A stretch of 18,284 nucleotides of DNA, taken from contig JBBSTY010000084.1 in the NCBI GenBank assembly GCA_038235385.1, positions 1 to 18,284 on the forward strand, given 5' to 3'. Shown piece by piece: positions 7,771 to 15,406 of the stretch (the stretch's first letter is position 1; every line of letters begins with the position of its first letter). The notes beneath the pieces are model-generated. The model was not told where the DNA came from, searched no databases, and saw only the letters and a list, made by a program, of their open reading frames with translations. The position numbers and the translations under genes are program-made. The DNA comes from JBBSTY01 sp038235385. GTDB taxonomy: Bacteria > Actinomycetota > Acidimicrobiia > Acidimicrobiales > Acidimicrobilacustridaceae.

Positions 7771-7824
7771 TACTTGTATCACACTTGTCTACTTGTTGTA
7801 CTTGTCCTATACTTGTCTACACAA
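7771..7824. promoter_or_regulatory. CTTGT repeat array, candidate GntR operator
   Basis: Five CTTGT motifs start at 7773, 7784, 7792, 7801 and 7812 in an AT-rich island. The 21-bp blocks 7771-7791 and 7799-7819 agree at 17 of 21 positions, each carrying two motifs 11 bp apart, about one helical turn. An inverted repeat TTGT-N4-ACAA lies at 7813-7824. The array covers the predicted aconitase promoter and the region before the divergent regulator gene, as expected for an operator. Binding by this GntR protein is inferred from position. Confidence 0.6.
7785..7813 (+). promoter_or_regulatory. Predicted sigma-70-type promoter of aconitase gene
   Basis: TTGTCT (7785-7790) and TATACT (7808-7813) are separated by 17 bp and closely resemble the housekeeping -35 and -10 hexamers. 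Transcription would begin near 7820, giving a leader of about 165 bases before the aconitase start. Both hexamers overlap CTTGT motifs. Confidence 0.6.
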
Positions 7825-7867
7825 CGAGGAACCGGGAAGACCCGAACACGCCGTCACGGGTTTCGCT

Positions 7868-7889
7868 ACGTTGCCCAGGGGGGCAGCGT
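7868..7889 (+). other. Hairpin in the aconitase mRNA leader
   Basis: ACGTTGCCC (7868-7876) pairs with GGGCAGCGT (7881-7889), nine pairs including one G-T wobble, around the loop AGGG. It lies in the predicted 5' untranslated region. A second paired element downstream (GGGCGG 7900-7905 with CCGCCC 7934-7939, enclosing CCCC/GGGG at 7908-7918) could form a branched fold. A regulatory role is speculative; high GC content makes some pairing expected by chance. Confidence 0.35.
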
Positions 7890-7972
7890 CGGACGATCCG
7901 GGCGGAACCCCGACGGGGATCCCGACATCGGACCCGCCCAACGGCCGAACGGCCACCCCGGGCCCCACAAAC

Positions 7973-7978
7973 GAGGAG
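7973..7978 (+). promoter_or_regulatory. Strong ribosome binding site of aconitase gene
   Basis: GAGGAG lies 6 bases before the ATG at 7985. It fixes this start over the longer open frame upstream, which would run through the promoter region. Confidence 0.8.
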
Positions 7979-7984
7979 CGCACC

Positions 7985-10261
7985 ATGGCAGTCGCCGCGA
8001 ACACCCCGATCGAGTTGATCGACACGGTCTACGAACGACTCGAAGCGCGCTGCGCCCTCGGCCGTGAACGGCTCGGCCGCTCGCTCACCTTCGCCGAGAA
8101 GATCCTCGTCAACCACCTCCGTGACCCCGAGGGCCAAGAGCTCGAGCGGGGGCGCAGCTATGCCGACCTCGATCCGGATCGCGTCGCCATGCAGGATGCG
8201 ACCGCGCAGATGGCGCTGCTCCAGTTCATGACCGCCGGGCTCCCCGAAGTGGCGGTGCCATCCACCGTGCACTGCGACCACCTCATCCAGGCGCGGGAGA
8301 ACGGCACGGTCGACCTCCTCGCCGCGCTCGACGGCAACAGCGAGGTGTACGACTTCCTCGAATCGGTCTCGGCCAAGTACGGGATCGGGTTCTGGAAGCC
8401 GGGCTCGGGGATCATCCACCAGGTCGTCCTCGAGCAGTACGCCTTCCCCGGCGGCATGATGATCGGGACCGACAGCCACACGCCCAACGCCGGGGGCCTG
8501 GGCATGGTCGCCATCGGCGTCGGCGGCGCCGACGCCGTCGACGTCATGACCGGCTACCCCTTCAACGTGCGGTGGCCCAAGCTCATCGGCATCAACCTCA
8601 CGGGCGAGCTCAGCGGCTGGGCGGCGCCCAAGGACATCATCTTGAAGGTCGCCGAGGTGCTCACCGTGAAGGGCGGCACGGGCGCCATCGTCGAGTACTT
8701 CGGCCCCGGTGCCAACTCGATCAGCTGCACCGGCAAGGCCACCATCTGCAACATGGGCGCCGAGATCGGTGCCACCACCTCGCTGTTCGCCTATGACGAC
8801 GCGATGGCCCGCTACCTCACGTCCACCGGTCGAGCCGAGATCGCCGAGGCCGCCAGCGCCGTCGCCCACGACCTCCGAGCCGACGACCACGTCCTCGCGA
8901 ACCCGGGCGACTACTTCGACGAGGTCATCGAGATCGACCTCTCCACCCTGGAGCCGCTGATCAACGGGCCGCACACCCCCGATCGGGCTCGTCCGGTCAG
9001 CGCCCTGGGCGCCGAGGCGCAGTCGGAGGGATGGCCGATCGCCATCAGCGCCGCCCTGGTCGGATCGTGCACCAACTCGTCCTACGAGGACATCAGCCGG
9101 GCGGCGTCGATCGCGCGCCTCGCCGCGGCGAAGGGCCTCACGGCGAAGACCGAGCTCATGGTCACCCCCGGTTCCGAGCGGGTGCGCGCCACCATCGAAC
9201 GCGACGGCCTCCTCGCCGACCTCGAGTCCATCGGCGCCGTCGTCCTCGCCAACGCCTGCGGACCGTGCATCGGCCAGTGGGCCCGGCCCGACGTGCACGA
9301 GGGCGACGTCAACGTGATCGTCACCTCGTACAACCGCAACTTCCCCAAGCGCAACGACGGCCTCGCCTCCACGCTCGCCTTCGTCACCTCCCCCGAGACC
9401 GTCGTGGCGCTCGCCCTCGCCGGCCGCGTCGACTTCGACCCCCAGACCGACACGCTCACCACCGATGCCGGCGAAGAGGTCCGCCTCGACGTCGAACCGG
9501 GCATCGAGCTGCCGAGCGCCGGGTTCGAAGAAGGTCTTGCCGGGTTCATCCCGCCACCGCCGAACAGCCAGGGCGTCGAGATCAAGGTGTCGCCCACCAG
9601 CGACCGCATCCAGCTCCTCGAGCCGTTCCCGGCGTGGGACGGCCAGGACTTCGAGCAGCTCCCGGTGCTCCTCAAGGCGCAGGGCAAGTGCACCACCGAC
9701 CACATCTCGGCGGCCGGGCCCTGGCTCCGGTTCCGGGGCCACCTCGAGAACATCTCCGGCAACCTCTTCGCCAGTGCGGTCAACGCCTTCACCGGCGAAG
9801 CCGGCATCGGGAAGGATCAGCTCGACGGCACCTCCAAGCCGTTCCCCGACATCGCCAAGCACTACATGGAGGCCGGGCAGCACTGGGTGGCGATCGGCGA
9901 CGAGAACTACGGCGAGGGGTCATCCCGGGAGCACGCCGCCATGGAGCCCCGCTTCCGCCTGTGCCGAGCGGTGATCACCCGTTCGTTCGCTCGGATCCAC
10001 GAGGCCAACCTCAAGAAGCAGGGGGTCCTGCCGCTGACCTTCGCCGACCCCGCCTCCTACGACCTCATCGGTGAGGACGACCGGGTCTCGATCGTGGGCC
10101 TCGCCGATCTGACCCCCGACGTGCCGGTGACCTGCGTCGTCACCCGCCCCGATGGCTCCTCCGTGGAGTTCTCGGCCAACCACACGATGAACCAGGAGCA
10201 CATCGAGTGGTTCCGGGCGGGAGGCGCGTTGAACATCATCCGCCAGAAGCAGGGCCTCTGA
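7985..10261 (+). CDS. acn: Aconitate hydratase, mitochondrial-type
   Basis: This 758-residue enzyme interconverts citrate and isocitrate via cis-aconitate in the TCA cycle, using a 4Fe-4S cluster. Sequence blocks familiar from mitochondrial aconitase occur in order along the whole length: RVAMQDATAQMALLQF, VPSTVHCDHLI, GTDSHTPNAGGLG, GSCTNSSYED, NACGPCIGQW, GKCTTDHISAAGPW, GDENYGEGSSREHAA and ARIHEANLKKQG. The cluster Cys are C362, C425 and C428, with the same 63- and 3-residue spacing as the mitochondrial enzyme. Length fits that class (about 750-780) rather than the roughly 900-residue AcnA/IRP type commonly found in actinobacteria. It is complete and stands alone between its own promoter region and a strong downstream hairpin. 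A divergent GntR/UTRA gene suggests dedicated repression. Confidence 0.96.
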   Translation: MAVAANTPIELIDTVYERLEARCALGRERLGRSLTFAEKILVNHLRDPEGQELERGRSYADLDPDRVAMQDATAQMALLQFMTAGLPEVAVPSTVHCDHLIQARENGTVDLLAALDGNSEVYDFLESVSAKYGIGFWKPGSGIIHQVVLEQYAFPGGMMIGTDSHTPNAGGLGMVAIGVGGADAVDVMTGYPFNVRWPKLIGINLTGELSGWAAPKDIILKVAEVLTVKGGTGAIVEYFGPGANSISCTGKATICNMGAEIGATTSLFAYDDAMARYLTSTGRAEIAEAASAVAHDLRADDHVLANPGDYFDEVIEIDLSTLEPLINGPHTPDRARPVSALGAEAQSEGWPIAISAALVGSCTNSSYEDISRAASIARLAAAKGLTAKTELMVTPGSERVRATIERDGLLADLESIGAVVLANACGPCIGQWARPDVHEGDVNVIVTSYNRNFPKRNDGLASTLAFVTSPETVVALALAGRVDFDPQTDTLTTDAGEEVRLDVEPGIELPSAGFEEGLAGFIPPPPNSQGVEIKVSPTSDRIQLLEPFPAWDGQDFEQLPVLLKAQGKCTTDHISAAGPWLRFRGHLENISGNLFASAVNAFTGEAGIGKDQLDGTSKPFPDIAKHYMEAGQHWVAIGDENYGEGSSREHAAMEPRFRLCRAVITRSFARIHEANLKKQGVLPLTFADPASYDLIGEDDRVSIVGLADLTPDVPVTCVVTRPDGSSVEFSANHTMNQEHIEWFRAGGALNIIRQKQGL

Positions 10262-10276
10262 ACGTCCGGAACCAAC

Positions 10277-10318
10277 TGGTCCACCGCGATCGGAGGCGAC
10301 TTCTTCGCGGTCGGACCA
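10277..10318 (+). terminator. Strong hairpin after aconitase gene, probable terminator
   Basis: TGGTCCACCGCGA (10277-10289) pairs with TCGCGGT plus GGACCA (10305-10311 and 10313-10318), 13 pairs with a single bulged C at 10312 and a 15-base loop. It begins 15 bases after the aconitase stop. There is no T-tract, but stem strength and position favour transcription termination. Confidence 0.6.
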
Positions 10319-10336
10319 CCGCGTAGACTCGCAGCG

Positions 10337-10356
10337 CCATCGCCGACCACGGCGAT
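10337..10356. repeat. Perfect 8-bp inverted repeat upstream of DUF4012 gene
   Basis: CATCGCCG (10337-10344), loop ACCA, CGGCGATG (10349-10356). It ends 30 bases before the DUF4012 start codon and could be an operator, an mRNA leader hairpin or a second terminator. The sequence alone does not decide. Confidence 0.5.
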
Positions 10357-10386
10357 GATCTCGAGGCGGGATGCAGAGCGACGCGC

Positions 10387-12939
10387 ATGGCTGAAGATGA
10401 AGGATCCCCGCTCGGGGCCGATGTTCCGGTGGACGACCTCGAAGCGGTCGACCCGCTCCTCCCTCCGGCGCGCCCCAGGACCGAACCGGGCCGACGCGCC
10501 GACCAGAACGACGAGCCGGAACCGGACGGGCTGGGCGGCTGGTTCTCCTCGGTGGAGGGCGACACCCCGGTCGAGCCCCTCACCCTGCGACGGTCGTCCC
10601 GGAGTGCTGGCGGGAGCAGCAGGACGACGAGCAAGCGCCGCCGTCGCGAGCGGAACGCCAGGATCCAGGTGTACGTCGCCGCGACCGCTGCCGCGGTCCT
10701 GGCCGCGTTCGCGCCGGGAGCCGCCACCGGCATCACGGTGTGGGATGCCTTCCTGCGGATGGCGTTCGCGTTTGGCATCACCGTCGCCTGCTCGCAGGCC
10801 CGCCGTTGGACCTGGATGGTCCTGGCCGGCGTGGCTGCAGGAGCGACCCGATCGCCCCTCGCGCTCGTCCTCGCCTGGTCCGCGCTCCTCCTCGGGCTGG
10901 CGTCGGCGGTGTTCGACATCCGCCGACGCCGCATCGGGGCACTCGTCGGCGCGCTCGCCGCCAACGCCCTCCTCCGGATGGATCCGGTCGGGTTCCACGG
11001 ACTCACGCTCGTGCTCGGTGCGATCGCCGTCACGCCCGTGCTGATCTCCTCCTACCAGGCGCAGCGCCGGACCAACCGCAAGCGGATCCTCATCGGAGCC
11101 GGGTGCGTCGTCGGCTTCGTCATCGTGGCGGTCGGTGCGCTCGGTGCGGTCGGCTTCATCGGCGCCCAGCACGTCGCCACGGCCACCGAGGCGGCGGAGA
11201 ACGGGTTGAACTACGCCAAGAGCGGGAAGCAGGACGAGTCGGCCACGGAGTTCACCACGGCGAGCAACGAGTTCCTCGATGCCGAGCACCTGCTCAAGGG
11301 CTGGTTCGTCCAGCCGTCGCGCCTCGTTCCGATCGTCGCCCGACAGACCGATGCACTCGGTCGGATGGCCTCGATCGGGCGGGATCTCTCGGGAACCGCC
11401 GAACAGGTCACCACCAACGCGGACTACCGGCGGGTGTCGGTCGTCGACGGCCGCATCGACGTCACCGAGATCGCGGCATGGTCCGATCCCCTCTCGAAGG
11501 TGGCCGCCGCCCTCGAACGCGCCGACAACCGGGCCGGCGACATCGACACCGAGTGGCTGCTCGCACCGATCAGCGAGCGGTACACCGACCTCGATACCCA
11601 GGTCACCGACGCCATCGACGAGGTCCGGGTCGCACGCCAGGCAGTGGCAGTCGCACCGGACATGTTGGGGAGCAACGGGACACGCCGGTACTTCATCGCG
11701 TTCACGACCCCCGCCGAGTCGCGTGGTCTGGGCGGCTTCGTCGGGAACTGGGCGATCCTCGAAGCCTCCGACGGTCGCCTCGACATCACCGCCGACGGCC
11801 GGAGCAGCGCGCTCAGCCCCGGTCCGTTCGAACCACCCCGGGTGCTCGAGGCCCCGCCCGACTACGTCGCTCGCTACGGGTCGTTGTCACCCGAGACGCA
11901 GGTGCGCGACATCACCTTCTCCCCGGACTTCCCGTCCGTTGCCCAGGCGATCTCCGGCCTCTACCCGCAGACCATCAACGGCACCGAGGTGGACGGCGTG
12001 CTGGCCGTCGATCCCTATGCGCTGGCGGCGATGCTGGAGATCACCGGTCCGGTCCAGGTCGAAGGGCTCGACTTCGCCCTCACGAGTGAGAACGCGGCCG
12101 ACTACCTGCTCCGTGAGCAGTACCTCACCTTCGACCCGACCGAGGAGAACGCCGAGCGGCAGGACATCCTCAAGGCCGCGTCGCAGACGACCTTCGAGGC
12201 CTTCATCAGCCAGAAGAACTTCCAACCCTCCCAGCTCGCATCGGTGCTCGGTCCCGTCGTCTCCGAGCGCCGCCTGGTCGGGTACGCCAGCGCACCTGCA
12301 GAGGAGGCACTCATCAAGCGGATCGGGCTCGACGGATCGTTCCCGATCCGGACCGACGGCGACTTCATGACGCTCGTCACCCAGAACGCGGGCAACAACA
12401 AGATGGACATCTACCTCCACCGCACCATCGACTACGACGTCACCGTCGATCCCCAGACCGGCGAGCTCTCCACGACGGCCACGATCACCCTGCACAACGA
12501 TGCACCCAGCAGCGGGTTGCCCGCCTACGTCATCGGCAATCGGGAGAGCTCGGGCCAACCCGACGGCGCCAACTGGCTCTGGTTCAACTTCTACACGCCA
12601 CACCTCCTCGACTCGGCCACGCTCGTCGGTGCCCCGCTGAACGTCGGCGAGCAGAGCGAGTTCGGCCGTCGCGTGTACCAGACCTACCTCGCGGTGCCAT
12701 CGGGCGGCGACGCGGTGATCGTCCTGAAGCTCTCCGGCTCCATCACCCCGAGATCCACCTTCGATCTGGACTGGTTCCAGCAGCCGACGGTGAACACCGA
12801 CACGGTGCACGTCACGGTCCGCACGAGCGATGCATCCGACACCTCCGGCGGGGACCAACCGGGCGACGAGGTGGCCACCGAGACCCGCCAGGAGCGCACC
12901 GACCAACACGTCACGGTCCCGCTCACCGCCTCCCCGTGA
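10387..12939 (+). CDS. Membrane-anchored DUF4012 domain protein
   Basis: The 850-residue product has a charged cytoplasmic N-terminus of about 90 residues, ending in a basic patch (SKRRRRERNAR). Several hydrophobic segments follow (about 95-115, 118-136, 142-176, 183-222), then a last membrane helix at 234-260. The remaining roughly 590 residues should lie outside the membrane. This part resembles DUF4012 proteins: a helical stretch (AENGLNYAK..., residues 270-330), then RRYFIAFTTPAESRGLGGFVGNW around 435-460 and repeated NGTEVDGVLAVDPYALAAML-like segments near 535-555. The biochemical function of DUF4012 is unknown to me; members often occur in actinobacterial polysaccharide clusters, which agrees with the genes downstream. 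The start is the ATG at 10387, whose ribosome binding site is weak; no other in-frame start fits better. Confidence 0.82.
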   Translation: MAEDEGSPLGADVPVDDLEAVDPLLPPARPRTEPGRRADQNDEPEPDGLGGWFSSVEGDTPVEPLTLRRSSRSAGGSSRTTSKRRRRERNARIQVYVAATAAAVLAAFAPGAATGITVWDAFLRMAFAFGITVACSQARRWTWMVLAGVAAGATRSPLALVLAWSALLLGLASAVFDIRRRRIGALVGALAANALLRMDPVGFHGLTLVLGAIAVTPVLISSYQAQRRTNRKRILIGAGCVVGFVIVAVGALGAVGFIGAQHVATATEAAENGLNYAKSGKQDESATEFTTASNEFLDAEHLLKGWFVQPSRLVPIVARQTDALGRMASIGRDLSGTAEQVTTNADYRRVSVVDGRIDVTEIAAWSDPLSKVAAALERADNRAGDIDTEWLLAPISERYTDLDTQVTDAIDEVRVARQAVAVAPDMLGSNGTRRYFIAFTTPAESRGLGGFVGNWAILEASDGRLDITADGRSSALSPGPFEPPRVLEAPPDYVARYGSLSPETQVRDITFSPDFPSVAQAISGLYPQTINGTEVDGVLAVDPYALAAMLEITGPVQVEGLDFALTSENAADYLLREQYLTFDPTEENAERQDILKAASQTTFEAFISQKNFQPSQLASVLGPVVSERRLVGYASAPAEEALIKRIGLDGSFPIRTDGDFMTLVTQNAGNNKMDIYLHRTIDYDVTVDPQTGELSTTATITLHNDAPSSGLPAYVIGNRESSGQPDGANWLWFNFYTPHLLDSATLVGAPLNVGEQSEFGRRVYQTYLAVPSGGDAVIVLKLSGSITPRSTFDLDWFQQPTVNTDTVHVTVRTSDASDTSGGDQPGDEVATETRQERTDQHVTVPLTASP

Positions 12940-13063
12940 TCACCGAGTCCCACCGCTGGGCCATCACCGAGGTCCGCTACGATCCCGTTCCCACCGGCGA
13001 CTCACCCGTTGACGCGGCGCCCATCTGCACCCCCCGACCTCCTGCCACCGACGGAGAACCTCC

Positions 13064-14008
13064 ATGCACGCTCTGGTGACCGGTGCCGCCGGTTTCATCG
13101 GGTCGCACCTCACCGATTCGCTGCTGGCCGACGGCAACGACGTCACGGCGATCGATTCCTTCACGGACTACTACGACGTCCGGGTCAAGCGACGCAACGC
13201 GGCCGATCTCGTCGCCCACCCTCGCTGCACGTTCGTCGAGGCGGACCTCCTCGACGCCGATCTCGCTGCGCTCCTCGATCCCGTCGACGTCGTGTTCCAC
13301 CAGGCCGGACAGCCAGGTGTCCGACACTCGTGGGGTGAGGGATTCTCGGTCTACAACGATCTCAACGTCCTCGCGACCCAACGCCTCCTCGAAGCCTGCC
13401 GATCGACGGTCATCCACCGGTTCGTGTACGCATCCAGCTCGTCGGTGTACGGAAACGCGGTGCGGTTCCCCAGCAGCGAGACCGATCTGCCCCAACCGAT
13501 GAGCCCCTATGGCGTCACGAAGCTGGCGGGTGAGCATCTCTGCGCGCTCTACGCACGCCAATGGTCGCTCCCCGCCGTCGCGCTCCGGTACTTCACGGTG
13601 TACGGACCCCGACAACGACCCGACATGGCGTTCCATCGGCTGGCTCGCGCCGCCCTCACCGGCGAGACGTTCCCGCTCTACGGAACCGGCGACCAGATCC
13701 GCGACTTCACCTACGTCGCCGACATCGTCGAGGCCAACCGCCTCGCCGCGACGGTCGACCTGGAACCGGGCACGGTCCTGAACATCGCGGGCGGTGGCGC
13801 CGAGCGGCTCGGCGATCTCATCGACCTGGCCGGCGAGATCGCGGGCCAGGCCGTGGTCGTCGACCGTCAGCCGGTCGCTCCAGGTGACGTCACCCGGACG
13901 GGCGGCACCATCGATCGAGCGGTCGAGCTCCTGGGTTGGAAGCCGGTCACCGACGTGACCGACGGTCTCCGGGCGGAGATCGACTGGATGCGGGCCCTTC
14001 TCGGATGA
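13064..14008 (+). CDS. NAD-dependent nucleotide-sugar epimerase/dehydratase, UDP-glucuronate 4-epimerase-like
   Basis: This is a 314-residue extended SDR. The N-terminal NAD loop is G7-A-A-G10-F-I-G13. The family residues follow: DSFTDYYD after beta-2, HQAGQPGVRHSW, the SSSSVYG segment, and the catalytic pair Y149 and K153 (YGVTK). RYFTVYGPRQRPDMA (R175-A189) and the DYYD block resemble UDP-glucuronate 4-epimerases more than RmlB or classical GalE, but the substrate is not proven. It would change the stereochemistry at C4 of a nucleotide sugar in the cytoplasm and so supply the two glycosyltransferases that follow. A ribosome binding site, GGAGA, lies at 13053-13057, 6 bases before the ATG. 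The stop overlaps the next start (ATGA). Confidence 0.85.
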   Translation: MHALVTGAAGFIGSHLTDSLLADGNDVTAIDSFTDYYDVRVKRRNAADLVAHPRCTFVEADLLDADLAALLDPVDVVFHQAGQPGVRHSWGEGFSVYNDLNVLATQRLLEACRSTVIHRFVYASSSSVYGNAVRFPSSETDLPQPMSPYGVTKLAGEHLCALYARQWSLPAVALRYFTVYGPRQRPDMAFHRLARAALTGETFPLYGTGDQIRDFTYVADIVEANRLAATVDLEPGTVLNIAGGGAERLGDLIDLAGEIAGQAVVVDRQPVAPGDVTRTGGTIDRAVELLGWKPVTDVTDGLRAEIDWMRALLG

Positions 14009-15264
14009 GGCGGCCCGGTCGACGACGCACCCGGGTCGAGTCGCCGCCCCTCGAGCGGATGGTGAGCGTCATCACCAGGCTCGGCAACGGCGGATCCGAA
14101 CGGCGGCTGCTCGACGTGCTCGACGCGATGCCCGAGGTGGAGCACATCATCCTCGTCGGCGAAGGATCGTCGTCCAGCCGGGTGGCCACGCTGGCCCAGG
14201 ACCACGAGGTCCACGTGCTCGAGTCGCTCGTTCGCTCCGTCGACCCGATTCGGGATCTGCGAGCCTTCACCGAGCTCCATCGTCGGTTTCGGAGCCGACC
14301 CGTCGATGCGGTGTTCACCCATCAGTCCAAAGCCGGCCTGCTGGGCCGCATCGCCGGGCGCATCGCAGGAGTCGAGCGCATCTACCACTCGGCGTCGGGG
14401 GCCAACTTCGGCCCGGGGTTCGGACGCATCGAGAGCACCGCCTTCCGGATCGCGGAACGCACCACCGCACCGCTCGTCGACAGCTACTTCGCCGTCGGCG
14501 AGGACCTCGCCGCACGCCTGCGACGCAACGGGATCAGCGCCCGCAGGATCGAGATCGTCCGGTCCAGCCTGGACCTCGACGCCTACCGCGACACGACCGC
14601 GGCTGACCGCGCCCGGGCCCGCGCCGAGTTCGACCTCGACCCCGAGGCAGCGGTGGTCTGCGTCGTCGGGAGGCTCGACAACGGCAAGGGCGCGCTGCAC
14701 GTCGTCGACGCCATCGAACGCATCCAAGCGCTGGTCCCCCATCGACAGGTCCGTGCGCTCGTCGCGGGCGAAGGTCCCCACAGCGCCATCATCGAGCAGC
14801 AACTCGCGAGCGATCCGGAGCTGCAAGACGCCGTGACCCTTCTCGGGCACACCGACCGGGTCGCGGCCGTGATGCAGGCGTCGGATCTGATCCTGTTGCT
14901 GAGCACGGCTGAGGGGCTTCCTCAGGTGCTCGTGCAGGCGGCGGCGGCGAACCTCCCGTTCGTCGCCTACGCCGTGGATGGCACCCAGGAGCTCCTCGCC
15001 ATGGGCGCGCCCGGGACGACGGTGGCCGTCGGCGATCAGCCTGCACTCGAGGAGGCCGCTGCAGCTGCGTTGCGGTCACCGGGATCGCCTCGGACCCGGC
15101 TCCTCCCGGACGCGAGCCGCCCGGCCATCGACCTGTCCGGGTGGGACCCCGCCGAGGTTCGACACCGCTACCGGACGATCCTCGAACCAGGCGGGCCGAG
15201 CCGGTCGTCTCCGGGCGGCACGTCGCTCGACACCTCGCCACGCGACCAGCGTTCGCCGCACTAG
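14005..15264 (+). CDS. Glycosyltransferase family 4 (GT-B) protein
   Basis: The 419-residue protein has a GT-B layout. The N-terminal domain shows RLGNGGSERRLLDVL (residues 25-39), typical of GT4 enzymes, and THQSKAGLLGRIAGRIAG. The C-terminal domain begins near VVCVVGRLDNGKG and contains LLGHTDRV, then EGLPQVLVQAAAANLPFVAY. In that last motif the usual E-x7-E is E303-x7-Q311, with the second Glu replaced by Gln. It should transfer a sugar from a nucleotide donor to a growing glycan or lipid acceptor at the cytoplasmic face. The ATG at 14005 overlaps the epimerase stop, but the first 18 residues are Arg/Pro-rich, and Met19 (base 14059) immediately before the first beta strand is a plausible alternative start. 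The Ser/Pro-rich C-terminal tail looks disordered. Confidence 0.87.
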   Translation: MRRPGRRRTRVESPPLERMVSVITRLGNGGSERRLLDVLDAMPEVEHIILVGEGSSSSRVATLAQDHEVHVLESLVRSVDPIRDLRAFTELHRRFRSRPVDAVFTHQSKAGLLGRIAGRIAGVERIYHSASGANFGPGFGRIESTAFRIAERTTAPLVDSYFAVGEDLAARLRRNGISARRIEIVRSSLDLDAYRDTTAADRARARAEFDLDPEAAVVCVVGRLDNGKGALHVVDAIERIQALVPHRQVRALVAGEGPHSAIIEQQLASDPELQDAVTLLGHTDRVAAVMQASDLILLLSTAEGLPQVLVQAAAANLPFVAYAVDGTQELLAMGAPGTTVAVGDQPALEEAAAAALRSPGSPRTRLLPDASRPAIDLSGWDPAEVRHRYRTILEPGGPSRSSPGGTSLDTSPRDQRSPH

Positions 15265-15406
15265 CCTTGCCCACGGACCGGGTGGACGGTCGACCACGCC
15301 GGCCGCAATCCTCCGGCACTGCCACCACGACGTCCCCAGGACGAATCCGATCGCCGTGGGCAGAGGCCGCTCACCGAAGAAACCACCGAGGTGGAACCGT
15401 TCCAGC

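Noticed and set aside
7817..9883. 688-codon open frame on the minus strand opposite aconitase
   Set aside because: It is an antisense shadow of an unambiguous aconitase and would read through the aconitase leader.
10323..10328. TAGACT as a -10 hexamer for the DUF4012 gene
   Set aside because: No matching -35 sequence lies at the right distance, so the evidence is too weak to list as a promoter.
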